Shown here piece after piece: positions 24,954-33,950 of a stretch of 40,590 bases of DNA. The stretch lies in contig PMAF01000167.1 of the NCBI GenBank assembly GCA_003152455.1, forward strand, positions 27,392 through 67,981. The letters run 5' to 3'. Each line of letters starts with the position of its first letter. Position 1 is the first letter of the stretch. The notes below the pieces were generated by a model. The model did no database searches. It saw only the letters and a program-made list of their open reading frames with translations, and was not told where the DNA came from. The DNA is from Hyphomicrobiales bacterium. Its GTDB lineage: Bacteria > Pseudomonadota > Alphaproteobacteria > Rhizobiales > Xanthobacteraceae. The position numbers and the translations under genes were made by a program.

Positions 24954-26705
24954 GTGAAGTCTTCGAGTGTCGCCCGGTGCGTTCTCGGCACCGCGCTTGC
25001 CGCATTCCTGGTGGCAACGCCGATCGAGCTTTCCGCCCAGGCGCCGTCCGCGCAGGACCTTTCCGGAATGACGGCTGCCGGGAGCTATCTCGCCGCCCGC
25101 CACGCCGGCCAGCAGCGCGATGCCGGCGCGGCCGCCGCCTTTTACGGCGCTGCGCTCAAGCGCGACCCGAAGAACGGGGATCTGCTCGACCGTACCTTCC
25201 TGTCGCTGCTGGTAGACGGCGATATCGAAGATTCCGTGAAATACGCCGAGCGCATTGCGCAGGCCGACAAGGGCGATCGCGTCGCCCAGCTGGTGCTCGG
25301 CGTGCACGCGCTCAAGCATAAGCAATATGCCGCCGCGCGCCGCGATCTGGCCCAATCGATCCGCGGTCCGATCACCGATCTGACGGCGACGCTGCTTTCG
25401 GCCTGGTCGATGTACGGGACCGGCGACAGCAAGGGCGCGATCGCGGCGATCGACCGGCTGGCCGGGCCGGATTGGTACGCGATCTTCAAGGAACTGCACG
25501 CCGGCATGATCTCCGACATCGCCGGCAACAAGAAGGAAGCCGGAAAGCGCTTAGAGCACGCCTACAAACTTGACGGCACCGCGCTGCGGGTGGTCGAGGC
25601 CTATGGCAGCTGGTTGTCGCGCAATGCTTCGTCCAAGGAAGCGCTCGACGTGTTCGAGACCTTCGACAAAGCGCTGCCGCGCCATCCGCTGGTGGTCGAG
25701 GCGATGAGCCAGCTCAAAGCCGGCCAGAAATTGCCGCTACTGGTGTCGAACGCGCAGGCCGGCGCCGCCGAAGCGCTTTACGGCCTCGGCGCTTCGCTCG
25801 GCCGCCGCGGCGGCGAGGATCTGGGTTTGGTCTATCTGCAGCTCTCGCTCTATCTCGTGCCCAACCATCCGTTGGCGCTGCTTTCGCTCGCCGATCTCTA
25901 CGAATCGCTCAAGAAGCCGGAGCTGGCGATCAAAGCCTACGAGCGTATTCCGGCGAATTCGCCGCTGCATCGCAATGCCGCGATCCAGATGGCGTCCAAT
26001 CTCGATGCGCTCGACCGCTCGGACGAGGCCGCAAAGCACCTCGATGCGCTGGTCAAGGAACACCCGGACGATCTCGAAGCGATCATGGCGCTGGGCAACG
26101 TGCTGCGCGGGCATAAGAAGTTCGCCGAATGCGCCGACGTCTACACCAGGGGCGTCGACACGCTGAAGCAGCCGGAAAAGACCAACTGGGTGATCTTCTA
26201 TTTCCGCGGCATCTGCTACGAGCGTTCGCATCAGTGGCCGAAGGCGGAAGCCGATCTCAAGAAGGCGCTTGACCTATTCCCCGAGCAGCCGCACGTGCTC
26301 AATTATCTCGGCTATTCCTGGGTCGATCAGGGCGTGCACCTCGACGAGGGCATGGACATGATCAAGCGCGCCGTGCAGCAGCGGCCGGACGACGGCTACA
26401 TCGTCGACTCGCTGGGCTGGGCCTATTTCCGCACCGGCAACTACCCCGAAGCGGTCAAGCAACTCGAACGCGCCATCGAGCTTAAGCCGGAAGACCCGAC
26501 CATCAACGATCACCTCGGCGACGCCTATTGGCGCATCGGGCGTACGCTCGAGGCCAAATTCCAGTGGGCGCATGCGCGCGATCTCAAGCCCGATCCGGAA
26601 GATTTGCCGAAAATCGAAGCCAAGCTGAAGGACGGGCTGCCCGAAGAGACCTCGTCGCAGGCCAAGGCTGTCAAATCCGAAAAGAAGAGCGGCGACGGCG
26701 GCTAG
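24954..26705 (+). CDS. Exported tetratricopeptide-repeat protein
   Basis: This 583-residue protein starts with GTG and has an N-terminal signal peptide (SSVARCVLGTALAAFLVATPIELSAQ). It is then built almost entirely of TPR units, clearest at residues 285-545, for example SLADLYESLKKPELAIKAYERIP, LDALVKEHPDDLEAIMALGNV and DSLGWAYFRTGNYPEAVKQL with regular W/L/G/Y/A/F positions. The last 30 residues are Lys/Ser-rich. It is probably a periplasmic or outer-membrane scaffold; no catalytic domain is visible. It precedes ispE by 31 bases and may share its transcript. Confidence 0.9.
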   Translation: MKSSSVARCVLGTALAAFLVATPIELSAQAPSAQDLSGMTAAGSYLAARHAGQQRDAGAAAAFYGAALKRDPKNGDLLDRTFLSLLVDGDIEDSVKYAERIAQADKGDRVAQLVLGVHALKHKQYAAARRDLAQSIRGPITDLTATLLSAWSMYGTGDSKGAIAAIDRLAGPDWYAIFKELHAGMISDIAGNKKEAGKRLEHAYKLDGTALRVVEAYGSWLSRNASSKEALDVFETFDKALPRHPLVVEAMSQLKAGQKLPLLVSNAQAGAAEALYGLGASLGRRGGEDLGLVYLQLSLYLVPNHPLALLSLADLYESLKKPELAIKAYERIPANSPLHRNAAIQMASNLDALDRSDEAAKHLDALVKEHPDDLEAIMALGNVLRGHKKFAECADVYTRGVDTLKQPEKTNWVIFYFRGICYERSHQWPKAEADLKKALDLFPEQPHVLNYLGYSWVDQGVHLDEGMDMIKRAVQQRPDDGYIVDSLGWAYFRTGNYPEAVKQLERAIELKPEDPTINDHLGDAYWRIGRTLEAKFQWAHARDLKPDPEDLPKIEAKLKDGLPEETSSQAKAVKSEKKSGDGG

Positions 26706-26736
26706 TTTGCGCCACGCCCAAGGGTAGGGCTTCCGC

Positions 26737-27615
26737 GTGAGCGTAACGCTAGTCGAAAAGGCTCCCGCCAAGATCAATCTGACATTGCGCGTGCTTGGCC
26801 GCCGCGCCGACGGCTATCATTTGCTTGAAAGCCTGGTGGCGTTCGCTGATCTCGCCGATACGCTCAGCCTGCAGCCGGGCGGCGAGGCTGCGCTCGACAT
26901 CGCCGGCCCCTTCGCCGCCGCCTGCGGGCCGGCTGCCGGCAATCTGGTGCTCAAGGCTTTCGCCGCCCTGCAAGGACGCGTCCCCGGGCTCAAGGCCGGG
27001 CGTTTTTTGCTTGAGAAGAACATTCCGGTCGCGGCCGGTGTCGGCGGCGGCTCGGCCGATGCGGCGGCCGCGCTGCGGCTGCTCGCGCGTGCCAATAATT
27101 TGGCGGCTGGCGACGAGCGGCTGGCGGAAGCGGCGCCCATGGTCGGCGCCGACGTGCCGGTCTGCCTCGATCCGCGCGCTCGCATCATGCGTGGGGTGGG
27201 CGATGAGCTCTCGGCCGCGCTCGATCTGCCGCCGCTGGCGGCGCTGCTGGTCAATCCGGGCGTGACGTTGGCCACGCGCGACGTATTTGCCGCCTTCGCC
27301 GGCCGTGGCGGCGGTAAGACGCCGCTTGCCGGCATGCCGCGCGAGCCGGGGGCATTGATCGAATGGCTCGGCGAGCACGGCAACGATCTCACCCAACCCG
27401 CAATCGCCTGCGCGCCTGTCATAGCCGACGTGCTCAAGGCGCTGGGTGAACTGCCGGGCGTCCGGCTCGCCCGCATGTCGGGCTCGGGCGCCACCTGCTT
27501 TGCGTTGTTCGCCTCTCCCGGCGAGGCCGCCGCGGCGGCACAACGGCTTGGAAGCGAGCGTAAAGATTGGTGGATCTGTCCCACCACGCTCGGTCCGGTG
27601 GAAAAACGTCCTTGA
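26737..27615 (+). CDS. ispE: 4-diphosphocytidyl-2-C-methyl-D-erythritol kinase IspE
   Basis: IspE phosphorylates CDP-methylerythritol in the MEP pathway that makes isoprenoid precursors. The 292-residue protein starts with GTG. It has the GHMP-kinase features: Lys12 in PAKINLTL, DGYHLLESLV, the ATP loop GVGGGSADAA at 101-110, an Asp in GADVPVCLD, and SGSGATCF near the C-terminus. Its product pathway feeds the polyprenyl diphosphate synthase 400 bases further on, although that gene is on the other strand. Confidence 0.96.
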   Translation: MSVTLVEKAPAKINLTLRVLGRRADGYHLLESLVAFADLADTLSLQPGGEAALDIAGPFAAACGPAAGNLVLKAFAALQGRVPGLKAGRFLLEKNIPVAAGVGGGSADAAAALRLLARANNLAAGDERLAEAAPMVGADVPVCLDPRARIMRGVGDELSAALDLPPLAALLVNPGVTLATRDVFAAFAGRGGGKTPLAGMPREPGALIEWLGEHGNDLTQPAIACAPVIADVLKALGELPGVRLARMSGSGATCFALFASPGEAAAAAQRLGSERKDWWICPTTLGPVEKRP

Positions 27616-27691
27616 AAATGCCGGCTTTGCGGGGAACCGTTGCCAGCCCGGCGGTTTACGCCTAGGCAACCGTGCGCAGCAGGAGAGCAAG

Positions 27692-27979
27692 ATGAAATTC
27701 AGCTGGATCGTCGTTGCCGGCGCGGCCCTGGTCGCGGTCTCGGGCGTGATCGCCGCCGATCCGGCGCTCGCGCGCGCTCGGCACAAGGCGGTCCGCCATT
27801 GCGTCGATCGGACGGCGCGGGACCCAGGTTTATTCGGCTTTTTCTTCAACCCGGCGCCGCGGCCGAACGGCTGTGCGCGGCCGGTCTATCAATATGGCCG
27901 CTACGTCGGCCAGGATCCCGACCCGTTTATCCGCCTGCAGTTGCGTCGCGATCCGACGACGGGATATTCGCCGCTTTAG
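27692..27979 (+). CDS. Small exported protein with C-terminal RRDPTTG motif
   Basis: The 95-residue product follows an AGGAGA ribosome site. It has a signal peptide (SWIVVAGAALVAVSGVIA then ADPALA, probable cleavage around residue 27). The mature part is basic, with two cysteines (RHCVD and PNGCARP), an FFFNP segment, and a C-terminal LQLRRDPTTGYSPL. The same LRRDPTTG ending occurs in a second small protein at 37,149. I do not recognise the family. It converges on the polyprenyl synthase with 18 bases between. Confidence 0.82.
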   Translation: MKFSWIVVAGAALVAVSGVIAADPALARARHKAVRHCVDRTARDPGLFGFFFNPAPRPNGCARPVYQYGRYVGQDPDPFIRLQLRRDPTTGYSPL

Positions 27980-27997
27980 GCGGCGGGCCGCCCTGCG

Positions 27998-29008
27998 CTA
28001 GTGCGCACGCGCGATGCAGAAGGCGACCGCTTCTTCCAGCGCGGTCTTGATCGGCGACGACGGCACCAGCGCCAGCGCATCCGTGGCGATGGCGCCGTAG
28101 TGGCGGGCGCGCCCGACCGTATCCTCGATGGCGTGGTGCTTGACCATCAGCGTCATCGCTTCGTCGAGATCGCCGTCGCGGACTTCGCCCGAGCCGAGCG
28201 TGCGGTTCCAGAACGTGCGCTCTTTTTCGGTGCCGCGGCGGAATGACAGCACCACCGGCAATGTGATCTTGCCTTCGCGGAAATCGTCGCCGACATTCTT
28301 GCCGAGCTTGGCCGACTTGCCGCCATAGTCGAGCGCGTCGTCGACCAGCTGGAAGGCAATGCCGAGGTTCATGCCGAACGACCGGCAGGCGGCGAGCTCG
28401 GCCTTGTCCTTGACCGCCAGCGCCGGTCCCACCTCGCAGGCGGCGGCGAACAGCTCGGCGGTTTTGGCGCGGATCACCGCCATGTATTCGTCCTCGTTGG
28501 TAGCGGTGTTCTTGGCAGCGCCGAGTTGCATCACTTCGCCTTCCGCGATGACGGCGGCGGCGGTGGAGAGGATATCGAGCGCGTGCAGATTGCCGACCTC
28601 CACCATCATCTTGAAGGCTTGGCCGAGCAGGAAATCCCCGACCAGCACGCTCGCCTCGTTGCCCCACAGCATGCGGGCGGCGAGCTTGCCGCGGCGCATG
28701 TCGCTTTCGTCGACCACGTCGTCGTGCAGCAGCGTCGCGGTATGCATGAATTCGACCGCGGCGGCGAACTTGATATGACCGTCGCCGGTGTAGCCGGCGA
28801 GCTTGGCCATCGCCAGCGTGAGCATCGGCCGCAGCCGCTTGCCGCCCGAGGAGATCAGGTGGTTGGCGACCTCCGGGATCATGGCGACGTCCGACCCGGT
28901 GCGCGCCAGGATCGTCGTGTTGACGCGCTCCATATCCGGTGCCACCAGATCGGCAAGCCGGGCGAGCGAGGCGCCTTGCGGGCTTTCGAACGGGACGATG
29001 ACGGCCAA
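27998..29008 (-). CDS. Long-chain polyprenyl diphosphate synthase (ubiquinone side chain)
   Basis: The 336-residue protein is a trans-prenyl transferase of the octaprenyl/decaprenyl type that builds the side chain of ubiquinone. It has GGKRLRP at 55-61, the first Asp-rich motif LHDDVVDES (94-102) with the Met-Arg-Arg-Gly following, and the second motif VDDALDYGG at 221-229. Chain length cannot be read from sequence. It starts divergently from the GT2 gene of the glycan cassette. In relatives as I recall, the divergent neighbour is the DUF2007 gene, now found 4.7 kb away. Confidence 0.94.
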   Translation of the reverse strand: MAVIVPFESPQGASLARLADLVAPDMERVNTTILARTGSDVAMIPEVANHLISSGGKRLRPMLTLAMAKLAGYTGDGHIKFAAAVEFMHTATLLHDDVVDESDMRRGKLAARMLWGNEASVLVGDFLLGQAFKMMVEVGNLHALDILSTAAAVIAEGEVMQLGAAKNTATNEDEYMAVIRAKTAELFAAACEVGPALAVKDKAELAACRSFGMNLGIAFQLVDDALDYGGKSAKLGKNVGDDFREGKITLPVVLSFRRGTEKERTFWNRTLGSGEVRDGDLDEAMTLMVKHHAIEDTVGRARHYGAIATDALALVPSSPIKTALEEAVAFCIARAH

Positions 29009-29038
29009 AAGACTTCTCCGGGGTCGTGACGGCCCGCG

Positions 29039-29067
29039 AGCATAGAAATGCTATGGTAACGGGGCAA
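29039..29067 (-). promoter_or_regulatory. Candidate promoter of the polyprenyl synthase gene
   Basis: On the minus strand TTGCCC (complement of 29062-29067) and TATGCT (complement of 29039-29044) are spaced by 17 bases. Transcription would begin about 24 bases before the ATG at 29008. Each hexamer matches four of six consensus positions. Confidence 0.3.
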
Positions 29068-29123
29068 GTGCGTTAAATTGCAGGTTATCGCAATGTGACG
29101 CGGATGGCGCACGGGGGTACCGA

Positions 29124-30110
29124 TTGGCGAAACGAACCTCTCACTCGACGGCGGACACATCCGGCGGCGCCGGCCCGTATTCGGTCGCCGTGCTGGTGCC
29201 CTGCTACAACGAAGAAGCGGCGGTCGCCAAGGTCGTCAACGACTTCCGCGTCGCGCTGCCGGACGCCACGATCTTCGTCTTCGACAACAATTCCACCGAC
29301 AATACCGCCGCGGCGGCGCGCGCCGCCGGCGCCGAGGTCTATGAGGAAAAACGCCAGGGCAAAGGCTACGTGGTGCGGCGCATGTTCACCGACGTGGAGG
29401 CCGATATCTACGTGCTGGTCGATGGCGACGCAACTTACGACGTGCCGAGCGCCGCCGGCATGATCGAGCGGCTGCTCGAGGACCGGCTCGACATGGTGGT
29501 CGCCAACCGCATCGACCGCGAAGTGGCCGCCTACCGCGCCGGCCACCGTACCGGCAATTGGCTGCTGACCGCGTTTGTCGCGTCGGTCTTCGGCCCGAGC
29601 TTCAACGACATGCTGTCGGGCTACCGCGTGTTCTCGCGCCGCTTCGTCAAGTCGTTCCCGGTGCTCTCGGGCGGTTTCGAGATCGAGACCGAGCTCACCA
29701 TCCACGCGCTCGAGCTCGGCCTAGCGGTGGCCGAGATCGACACGCCTTATTACGCGCGGCCGCAGGGCTCGGCCTCCAAGCTCAACACCTGGAGCGACGG
29801 CTTGCGTATCCTGCGTACCATTTTGCGGCTCTACCGCGCCGAACGGCCGCTGCCGTTCTTCGGCGCCATCGGGCTGGCGCTGGCGATCGCGTCCATCGGT
29901 TTCGCGATGCCCGTGGTGACCACCTATCTGGAAACCGGCCTGGTGCCGCGGCTGCCGACCGCGTTGCTGTCGACGGGGCTGATGATCGTGGCCTTCTTAT
30001 CCGCCGCCATCGGGCTGGTGCTCGACACGGTGACGCGTGGGCGGCGCGAGATGAAGCTGCTGGCCTATCTGGCGCACCGGGCGCCGGGCGAAGAACGCCG
30101 GCGGCGCTGA
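29124..30110 (+). CDS. Family 2 glycosyltransferase with C-terminal membrane anchor
   Basis: The 328-residue protein is a GT2 enzyme of the dolichyl-phosphate-sugar-synthase-like type: VLVPCYNEEAAVAKVV, FVFDNNSTDNT, then LVDGDATYDVP with the D-x-D, and a conserved MLSGYRVFSRRFVKSFP block. Two C-terminal membrane segments (about 248-270 and 283-303) anchor it. The start is TTG at 29124, with GGGGG upstream; the ATG at 29104 is out of frame. It opens a glycan cassette with wecB, a second GT2 and a GT39. Confidence 0.9.
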   Translation: MAKRTSHSTADTSGGAGPYSVAVLVPCYNEEAAVAKVVNDFRVALPDATIFVFDNNSTDNTAAAARAAGAEVYEEKRQGKGYVVRRMFTDVEADIYVLVDGDATYDVPSAAGMIERLLEDRLDMVVANRIDREVAAYRAGHRTGNWLLTAFVASVFGPSFNDMLSGYRVFSRRFVKSFPVLSGGFEIETELTIHALELGLAVAEIDTPYYARPQGSASKLNTWSDGLRILRTILRLYRAERPLPFFGAIGLALAIASIGFAMPVVTTYLETGLVPRLPTALLSTGLMIVAFLSAAIGLVLDTVTRGRREMKLLAYLAHRAPGEERRRR

Positions 30111-30196
30111 ATTTACTTGCTCGCGTGCCGCCTCTGTACATCGCAAAAGACTGGTGTCAGAACGGCTCGATTGAGTGGTGTTTTGCGCGAGGTTCA

Positions 30197-31297
30197 ATGC
30201 GGTTTCTGTGCGTGGTGGGGACGCGGCCCGAGGCGATCAAGTTGGCGCCGGTTATTCTGGAACTCGCGCGCAACTCGCACGTGACCACGCTGTGCTCGGG
30301 CCAGCACACCGCGTTTGCCGAGGAGCCGCTTGCTTGGTTCGGGATCGAGCCCGACGATCGCATCGCGATCGATCCGGAATCGCGCACGCTGGCGGTTCTC
30401 ACCGGCGCCTTGTTTGCTCCGCTTGAGCGCATGATCGCCAAGCACAAGCCGGATGTGATCGTGGCGCAGGGCGACACGACGACCGTTTTGGTGGCGGCAT
30501 TGACCGCGTTCTATGTCGGCATCCCGTTTGCTCATGTCGAAGCCGGTCTGCGGACCGGCAATCTCCAGGCGCCATTTCCCGAGGAGTTTAACCGGGTCGC
30601 AGCCGGCAAACTTGCAAGTTGGCACTTTTGTCCGACCCAGCGCGCGGTCGACAACCTGCGCGCGGAAGGCGTCGATCCCGCGCGGCTCTTTCTCACCGGC
30701 AATACCGGCATCGACGCCCTCCGATTGACGCTGGCGCGGATCGAGAAGCAGCCCGCAGGCCGCCGCCGTCTCCGGCGTATCCTGTTGACGGCGCATCGCC
30801 GGGAAAATCAGGGCGAGCGCATGGAGGCGATTTGCCGGGCTGTAGCGACGATCGTGCGTGAATTTGACGATGTTGAGTTTGTCATTCCGGTTCATCCGAA
30901 TCCCGCAGTCGCGTCGACTTTCAAGGTGCTTAAAGATCATGAGCGCGTCCATTTGTCGCCGCCGCTGAAATATCAGCAACTCGTTTCGGAAATGGCGCAA
31001 GCTCATTTGATTTTGACCGACTCCGGCGGCATCCAGGAAGAGGCGCCTTTTATCGGCAAGCCGGTTCTCGTGCTGCGCGAGGTGACCGAGCGGCCGGAAG
31101 CCGTAGAGATGGGCGTGGCCTCGCTCGTGGGAACGAATACGGCAACTTTGGTCGCCGCTGTGAGACGCCTCCTCACCGATGAGACGAACTATGCTGGAAT
31201 GGCGAGCGGCGGTTCTCCGTACGGAGACGGCTATGCCGCGCAACGTATTGCCGAAGCGTTCGGTCTGGTGAAAGGATCGGCGTGCGCAGGCCGATAA
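30197..31297 (+). CDS. wecB: UDP-N-acetylglucosamine 2-epimerase (non-hydrolysing)
   Basis: WecB interconverts UDP-GlcNAc and UDP-ManNAc in the cytoplasm for surface polysaccharide synthesis. The 366-residue protein starts at the ATG at 30197 with a GAGGT site ten bases upstream. It carries GTRPEAIKLAPV at the N-terminus, VAQGDTTT (Asp93), HVEAGLRTG (Glu115), PFPEEFNR, LLTAHRREN, VHPNP and TDSGGIQEEAPFIGKPVLVLR with the TERPEA loop. A longer frame from 29,558 is only a shadow of the preceding GT2 gene. It is the second gene of the cassette. Confidence 0.95.
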   Translation: MRFLCVVGTRPEAIKLAPVILELARNSHVTTLCSGQHTAFAEEPLAWFGIEPDDRIAIDPESRTLAVLTGALFAPLERMIAKHKPDVIVAQGDTTTVLVAALTAFYVGIPFAHVEAGLRTGNLQAPFPEEFNRVAAGKLASWHFCPTQRAVDNLRAEGVDPARLFLTGNTGIDALRLTLARIEKQPAGRRRLRRILLTAHRRENQGERMEAICRAVATIVREFDDVEFVIPVHPNPAVASTFKVLKDHERVHLSPPLKYQQLVSEMAQAHLILTDSGGIQEEAPFIGKPVLVLREVTERPEAVEMGVASLVGTNTATLVAAVRRLLTDETNYAGMASGGSPYGDGYAAQRIAEAFGLVKGSACAGR

Positions 31298-31337
31298 CGA
31301 TTCGCTTATCCCCGCCGCCCGATCGGAGTTCATCGCA

Positions 31338-32099
31338 ATGACGACCGTCGGCCGCGTCTATCTCGGGCTGCCTGCTTTTAACGAGGAGATCGCGCTGCCG
31401 CGTCTGCTTAAGCGCGTGGAAAGCCTGGCTCAATCGTCGCGATTGCCGATCACGGTCGTGATCTATAACGACGGAAGCACGGACACGACCGCGGGCATCG
31501 TGACGCAATGGCAACCGCGCATAGCGCTGGTGCTGTTGGATTGTCCCCATAATAAGGGCTTGGGCGTCGGGCTGAGCGCGTTGTTCGATTACGCCGTCAC
31601 AATCGGCAAAACCGACGACGTTCTTGTCATCATGGATTGTGACGATACGCATGATCCCGCCCAAATTCCCGAGATGCTTGCGGCCGTGACGAAGGGCGCA
31701 GACGTCGTGATTGCCTCTCGATTCCGACTTGGGGCAACCGTGCGCGGCGTGCCGCTATTGCGCCGCCTGACGGCTCTGGGTGCGGTCTGCTTGTTTAAAT
31801 TGATTCACCCGGTGCGCGGCGTTTGGGATTACACCTGCGGTTACCGCGCCTACCGCATTGGAGCGTTGCAGGACGCCGCAAAGCGCTTTCGCGGCCGTTT
31901 GGTGACGGAATCCGGTTTCGCCTGCATGGTGGAAGCGCTGCTCAAACTCAACGCCTCGGGCGTTCGTTGCTCGGAAGTCGGGCTGCACCTGCGTTACGAT
32001 CTCAAGCCCACCGAGAGCAAGATGGCCGTGAGCAGCAACATGCGCCGGCTCCTGGTGTTACTTGTCCGCTGGCGCTGGCGCGGCTTTGACGCCGCGTGA
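31338..32099 (+). CDS. Family 2 glycosyltransferase (polyprenyl-phosphate sugar synthase-like)
   Basis: The 253-residue soluble GT2 enzyme has VYLGLPAFNEEIALPRLLKR, VVIYNDGSTDTT, IMDCDDTHDPAQIP (D-x-D-D) and ASRFRLGATVRGVPLLRRL, the order of dolichyl-phosphate mannose synthase (DPM1)-like proteins. It lacks the membrane tail of the first cassette GT2. Such enzymes load a sugar on polyprenyl phosphate, which GT39 proteins then use; a GT39 gene is the convergent neighbour. That pairing is inferred. A CGGAG ribosome site precedes the ATG. Confidence 0.9.
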   Translation: MTTVGRVYLGLPAFNEEIALPRLLKRVESLAQSSRLPITVVIYNDGSTDTTAGIVTQWQPRIALVLLDCPHNKGLGVGLSALFDYAVTIGKTDDVLVIMDCDDTHDPAQIPEMLAAVTKGADVVIASRFRLGATVRGVPLLRRLTALGAVCLFKLIHPVRGVWDYTCGYRAYRIGALQDAAKRFRGRLVTESGFACMVEALLKLNASGVRCSEVGLHLRYDLKPTESKMAVSSNMRRLLVLLVRWRWRGFDAA

Positions 32100-32114
32100 G
32101 CCGCGGCGAAGCTG

Positions 32115-33581
32115 CTATTTATCCAGCCGGAGCAGCCGCCATTCGTCGTCTTGCCCGAATGGCATCACAACGTGGAGTTTTTTGGGCCGCTCCGCCATAA
32201 GCGCATTCGCCTGATCGGGCTCGGCCGCGATCCACGCGGGTCCGGAAACCGCCCCGAGTGCGGCCATATCCTTGGTGATGATCGGACCCGGCACCAGGAT
32301 AAATACGTTCAGGTCGACGCTGTCGGTGCGATAGATCGGCGCCGGCGCTGCTGCCATCTGCGCGGTGATGCGCGCCGCGTCGATTTGCGCCTCCCGAAAC
32401 TGTCTTGGCATCAGCGGCGCTGCGATGGCGGAATAGACAAATGCGTAAGCAAGAAGGCCAAGCGTTACCAAAAGCCCCGGCGCTATCGTCAGCGGCCATC
32501 GCTTCGCGAGCGCATCGTAGCCGAGTGCCCCAAATACGCACATTGGTAAGATCGAGGGAAAGAAATACCGTGTCGTCGATCCGCTTGGCCAGAACAGCAC
32601 GATAATCGCCGCAGCGCTCGCGTAGCAGATCATGGCCTTGAGTAAGCCGGCAGGAAGCGGGTCTCGCACGCCAAATCCTCGAGCGACAAAAAATGCGATT
32701 GTAAATAGTGCGGCCGGGAGCGTCTCGCTGATAAGGATAAGTATTCCGGCAATCGGATTATCCAACCGGGCGGCGGGGGATAGGCGCATGAAAGTGCCCC
32801 ACTGGTTTTCGTCGCCGGGCGAATATACGTAGCCATACCAGGCCGCGAGCGGGATGACGCAGATCAATCCGGCGAGAATGAAGCCCGGAATTTGTCGCCA
32901 CGAGCGTGTGATCAGAATAAACAGACCTATTCCGAGGGCGAAATAGCTGACCGGTTGTGGCCCCTTCATGAGACCGGCCAGCGCCAATACAATGCCGATC
33001 GCCGCCCACCGCCCCATGCTGATGCGACCGCCGTTATAGCCGTCCCACCAAACGACGAAGGCGACAAAGAGCAGGATGGCGAGCGGCATGTCAGCGGTCG
33101 GCATGACGTAGGCCCGTATGACGATCGGGCACGCTAAAAACAACGCGACCCCGAGCAATGAAGCAGGAATGCTTGCCGAAACGCGGCGCAACACCACGTA
33201 AATCAGCCAGCATCCGGCGAGTAAAAAGAGGATAATGGGAAGACGGGCCGTAAACTGGTTGACGTTGCCAAAAGGTGCGCTCACCCCAGCGATAATCCAC
33301 GACAGTAAGGTCGGGCGCTCGACGAAGCGGGTGTTGTATATATGCGGTGTAATCCAATACCCATCCTCAACCGCGCTCCTCGCCGCCGTGACGGCGACGC
33401 CTTCATCGGAATGAAAGCCGCGAAAAAAGAGCAGGGGTACGGTCAGGACGGCGCAGGTCGCGACGGTAACGGCGATCGGATCCCATTGCGTCGCGAACCT
33501 GTTCCACGTTGCGACGAGGCGCGCGGCGGCGGCCGATGCCGCGGCAAAAATAGGGGACGCGCCAATGGCTTGGATTCTCAT
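32115..33581 (-). CDS. GT39-family membrane glycosyltransferase (ArnT-like)
   Basis: The product has 488 residues from the ATG at 33581. Two alternative upstream starts (a TTG at 33659, or a GTG between) would add up to 26 residues, and none has a clear ribosome site. The hydrophobic core has about 11 segments, and the first outer loop carries FHSDEGVAVTAARSAVEDGYW, with the Asp-Glu pair that GT39 enzymes need, followed by FVERPTLLSWIIAG. The C-terminal part from about 405 is soluble. The reading is visibly less GC-rich than the flanking housekeeping genes. It converges on the DPM1-like GT2 with 15 bases between. Confidence 0.88.
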   Translation of the reverse strand: MRIQAIGASPIFAAASAAAARLVATWNRFATQWDPIAVTVATCAVLTVPLLFFRGFHSDEGVAVTAARSAVEDGYWITPHIYNTRFVERPTLLSWIIAGVSAPFGNVNQFTARLPIILFLLAGCWLIYVVLRRVSASIPASLLGVALFLACPIVIRAYVMPTADMPLAILLFVAFVVWWDGYNGGRISMGRWAAIGIVLALAGLMKGPQPVSYFALGIGLFILITRSWRQIPGFILAGLICVIPLAAWYGYVYSPGDENQWGTFMRLSPAARLDNPIAGILILISETLPAALFTIAFFVARGFGVRDPLPAGLLKAMICYASAAAIIVLFWPSGSTTRYFFPSILPMCVFGALGYDALAKRWPLTIAPGLLVTLGLLAYAFVYSAIAAPLMPRQFREAQIDAARITAQMAAAPAPIYRTDSVDLNVFILVPGPIITKDMAALGAVSGPAWIAAEPDQANALMAERPKKLHVVMPFGQDDEWRLLRLDK

Positions 33582-33719
33582 TGTGAATACAGACGTAATG
33601 GGCGAGCGGCGGGAAAGCACCTTATAATCGAATATGCGTGCGGGCAATGTTTGGTGCAATCACGCTAATTTCGAACGCTTGGTGTTATAAGTGACGAAGG
33701 AACCGGGGGATAGATTGCC

Positions 33720-33950
33720 GTGCGCGAACTCATTCGTACCAATGACATGGTTCTGGTCTCGGCGGTGGTGGCGCTGCTTGAGGGCGCCGGCATCCGCCAC
33801 ATGGTGCTCGACCAGAACATGAGCGTGCTGGAAGGCTCGCTCGGCGTCCTGCCGCGGCGAATTCTGGTCGCGGAAGGGAACGAGCCGACGGCGCGGCAGA
33901 TCATGGAAGACGCCGGGCTCGGCAAGGAGCTGCGTCCCGATGGGGACTGA
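33720..33950 (+). CDS. DUF2007-family small protein
   Basis: The 76-residue protein starts with GTG at 33720 after a GGGGGA ribosome site. It has the DUF2007 pattern: an N-terminal MRELIRTNDMVLVSAVVALL helix, then a short loop and RRILVAEGNEPTARQIM. Members are called putative signal-transducing proteins; no function is proven. Its 3' end overlaps the methyltransferase start by 11 bases, so the two are translationally linked. Upstream, a perfect TATAAT at 33623-33628 has no matching -35. Confidence 0.88.
   Translation: MRELIRTNDMVLVSAVVALLEGAGIRHMVLDQNMSVLEGSLGVLPRRILVAEGNEPTARQIMEDAGLGKELRPDGD

Noticed and set aside
29558-30196. Extended 5' frame of wecB
   Set aside because: It would run over the GT2 gene in another frame. 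The internal ATG at 30197 has a ribosome site and begins the family sequence.
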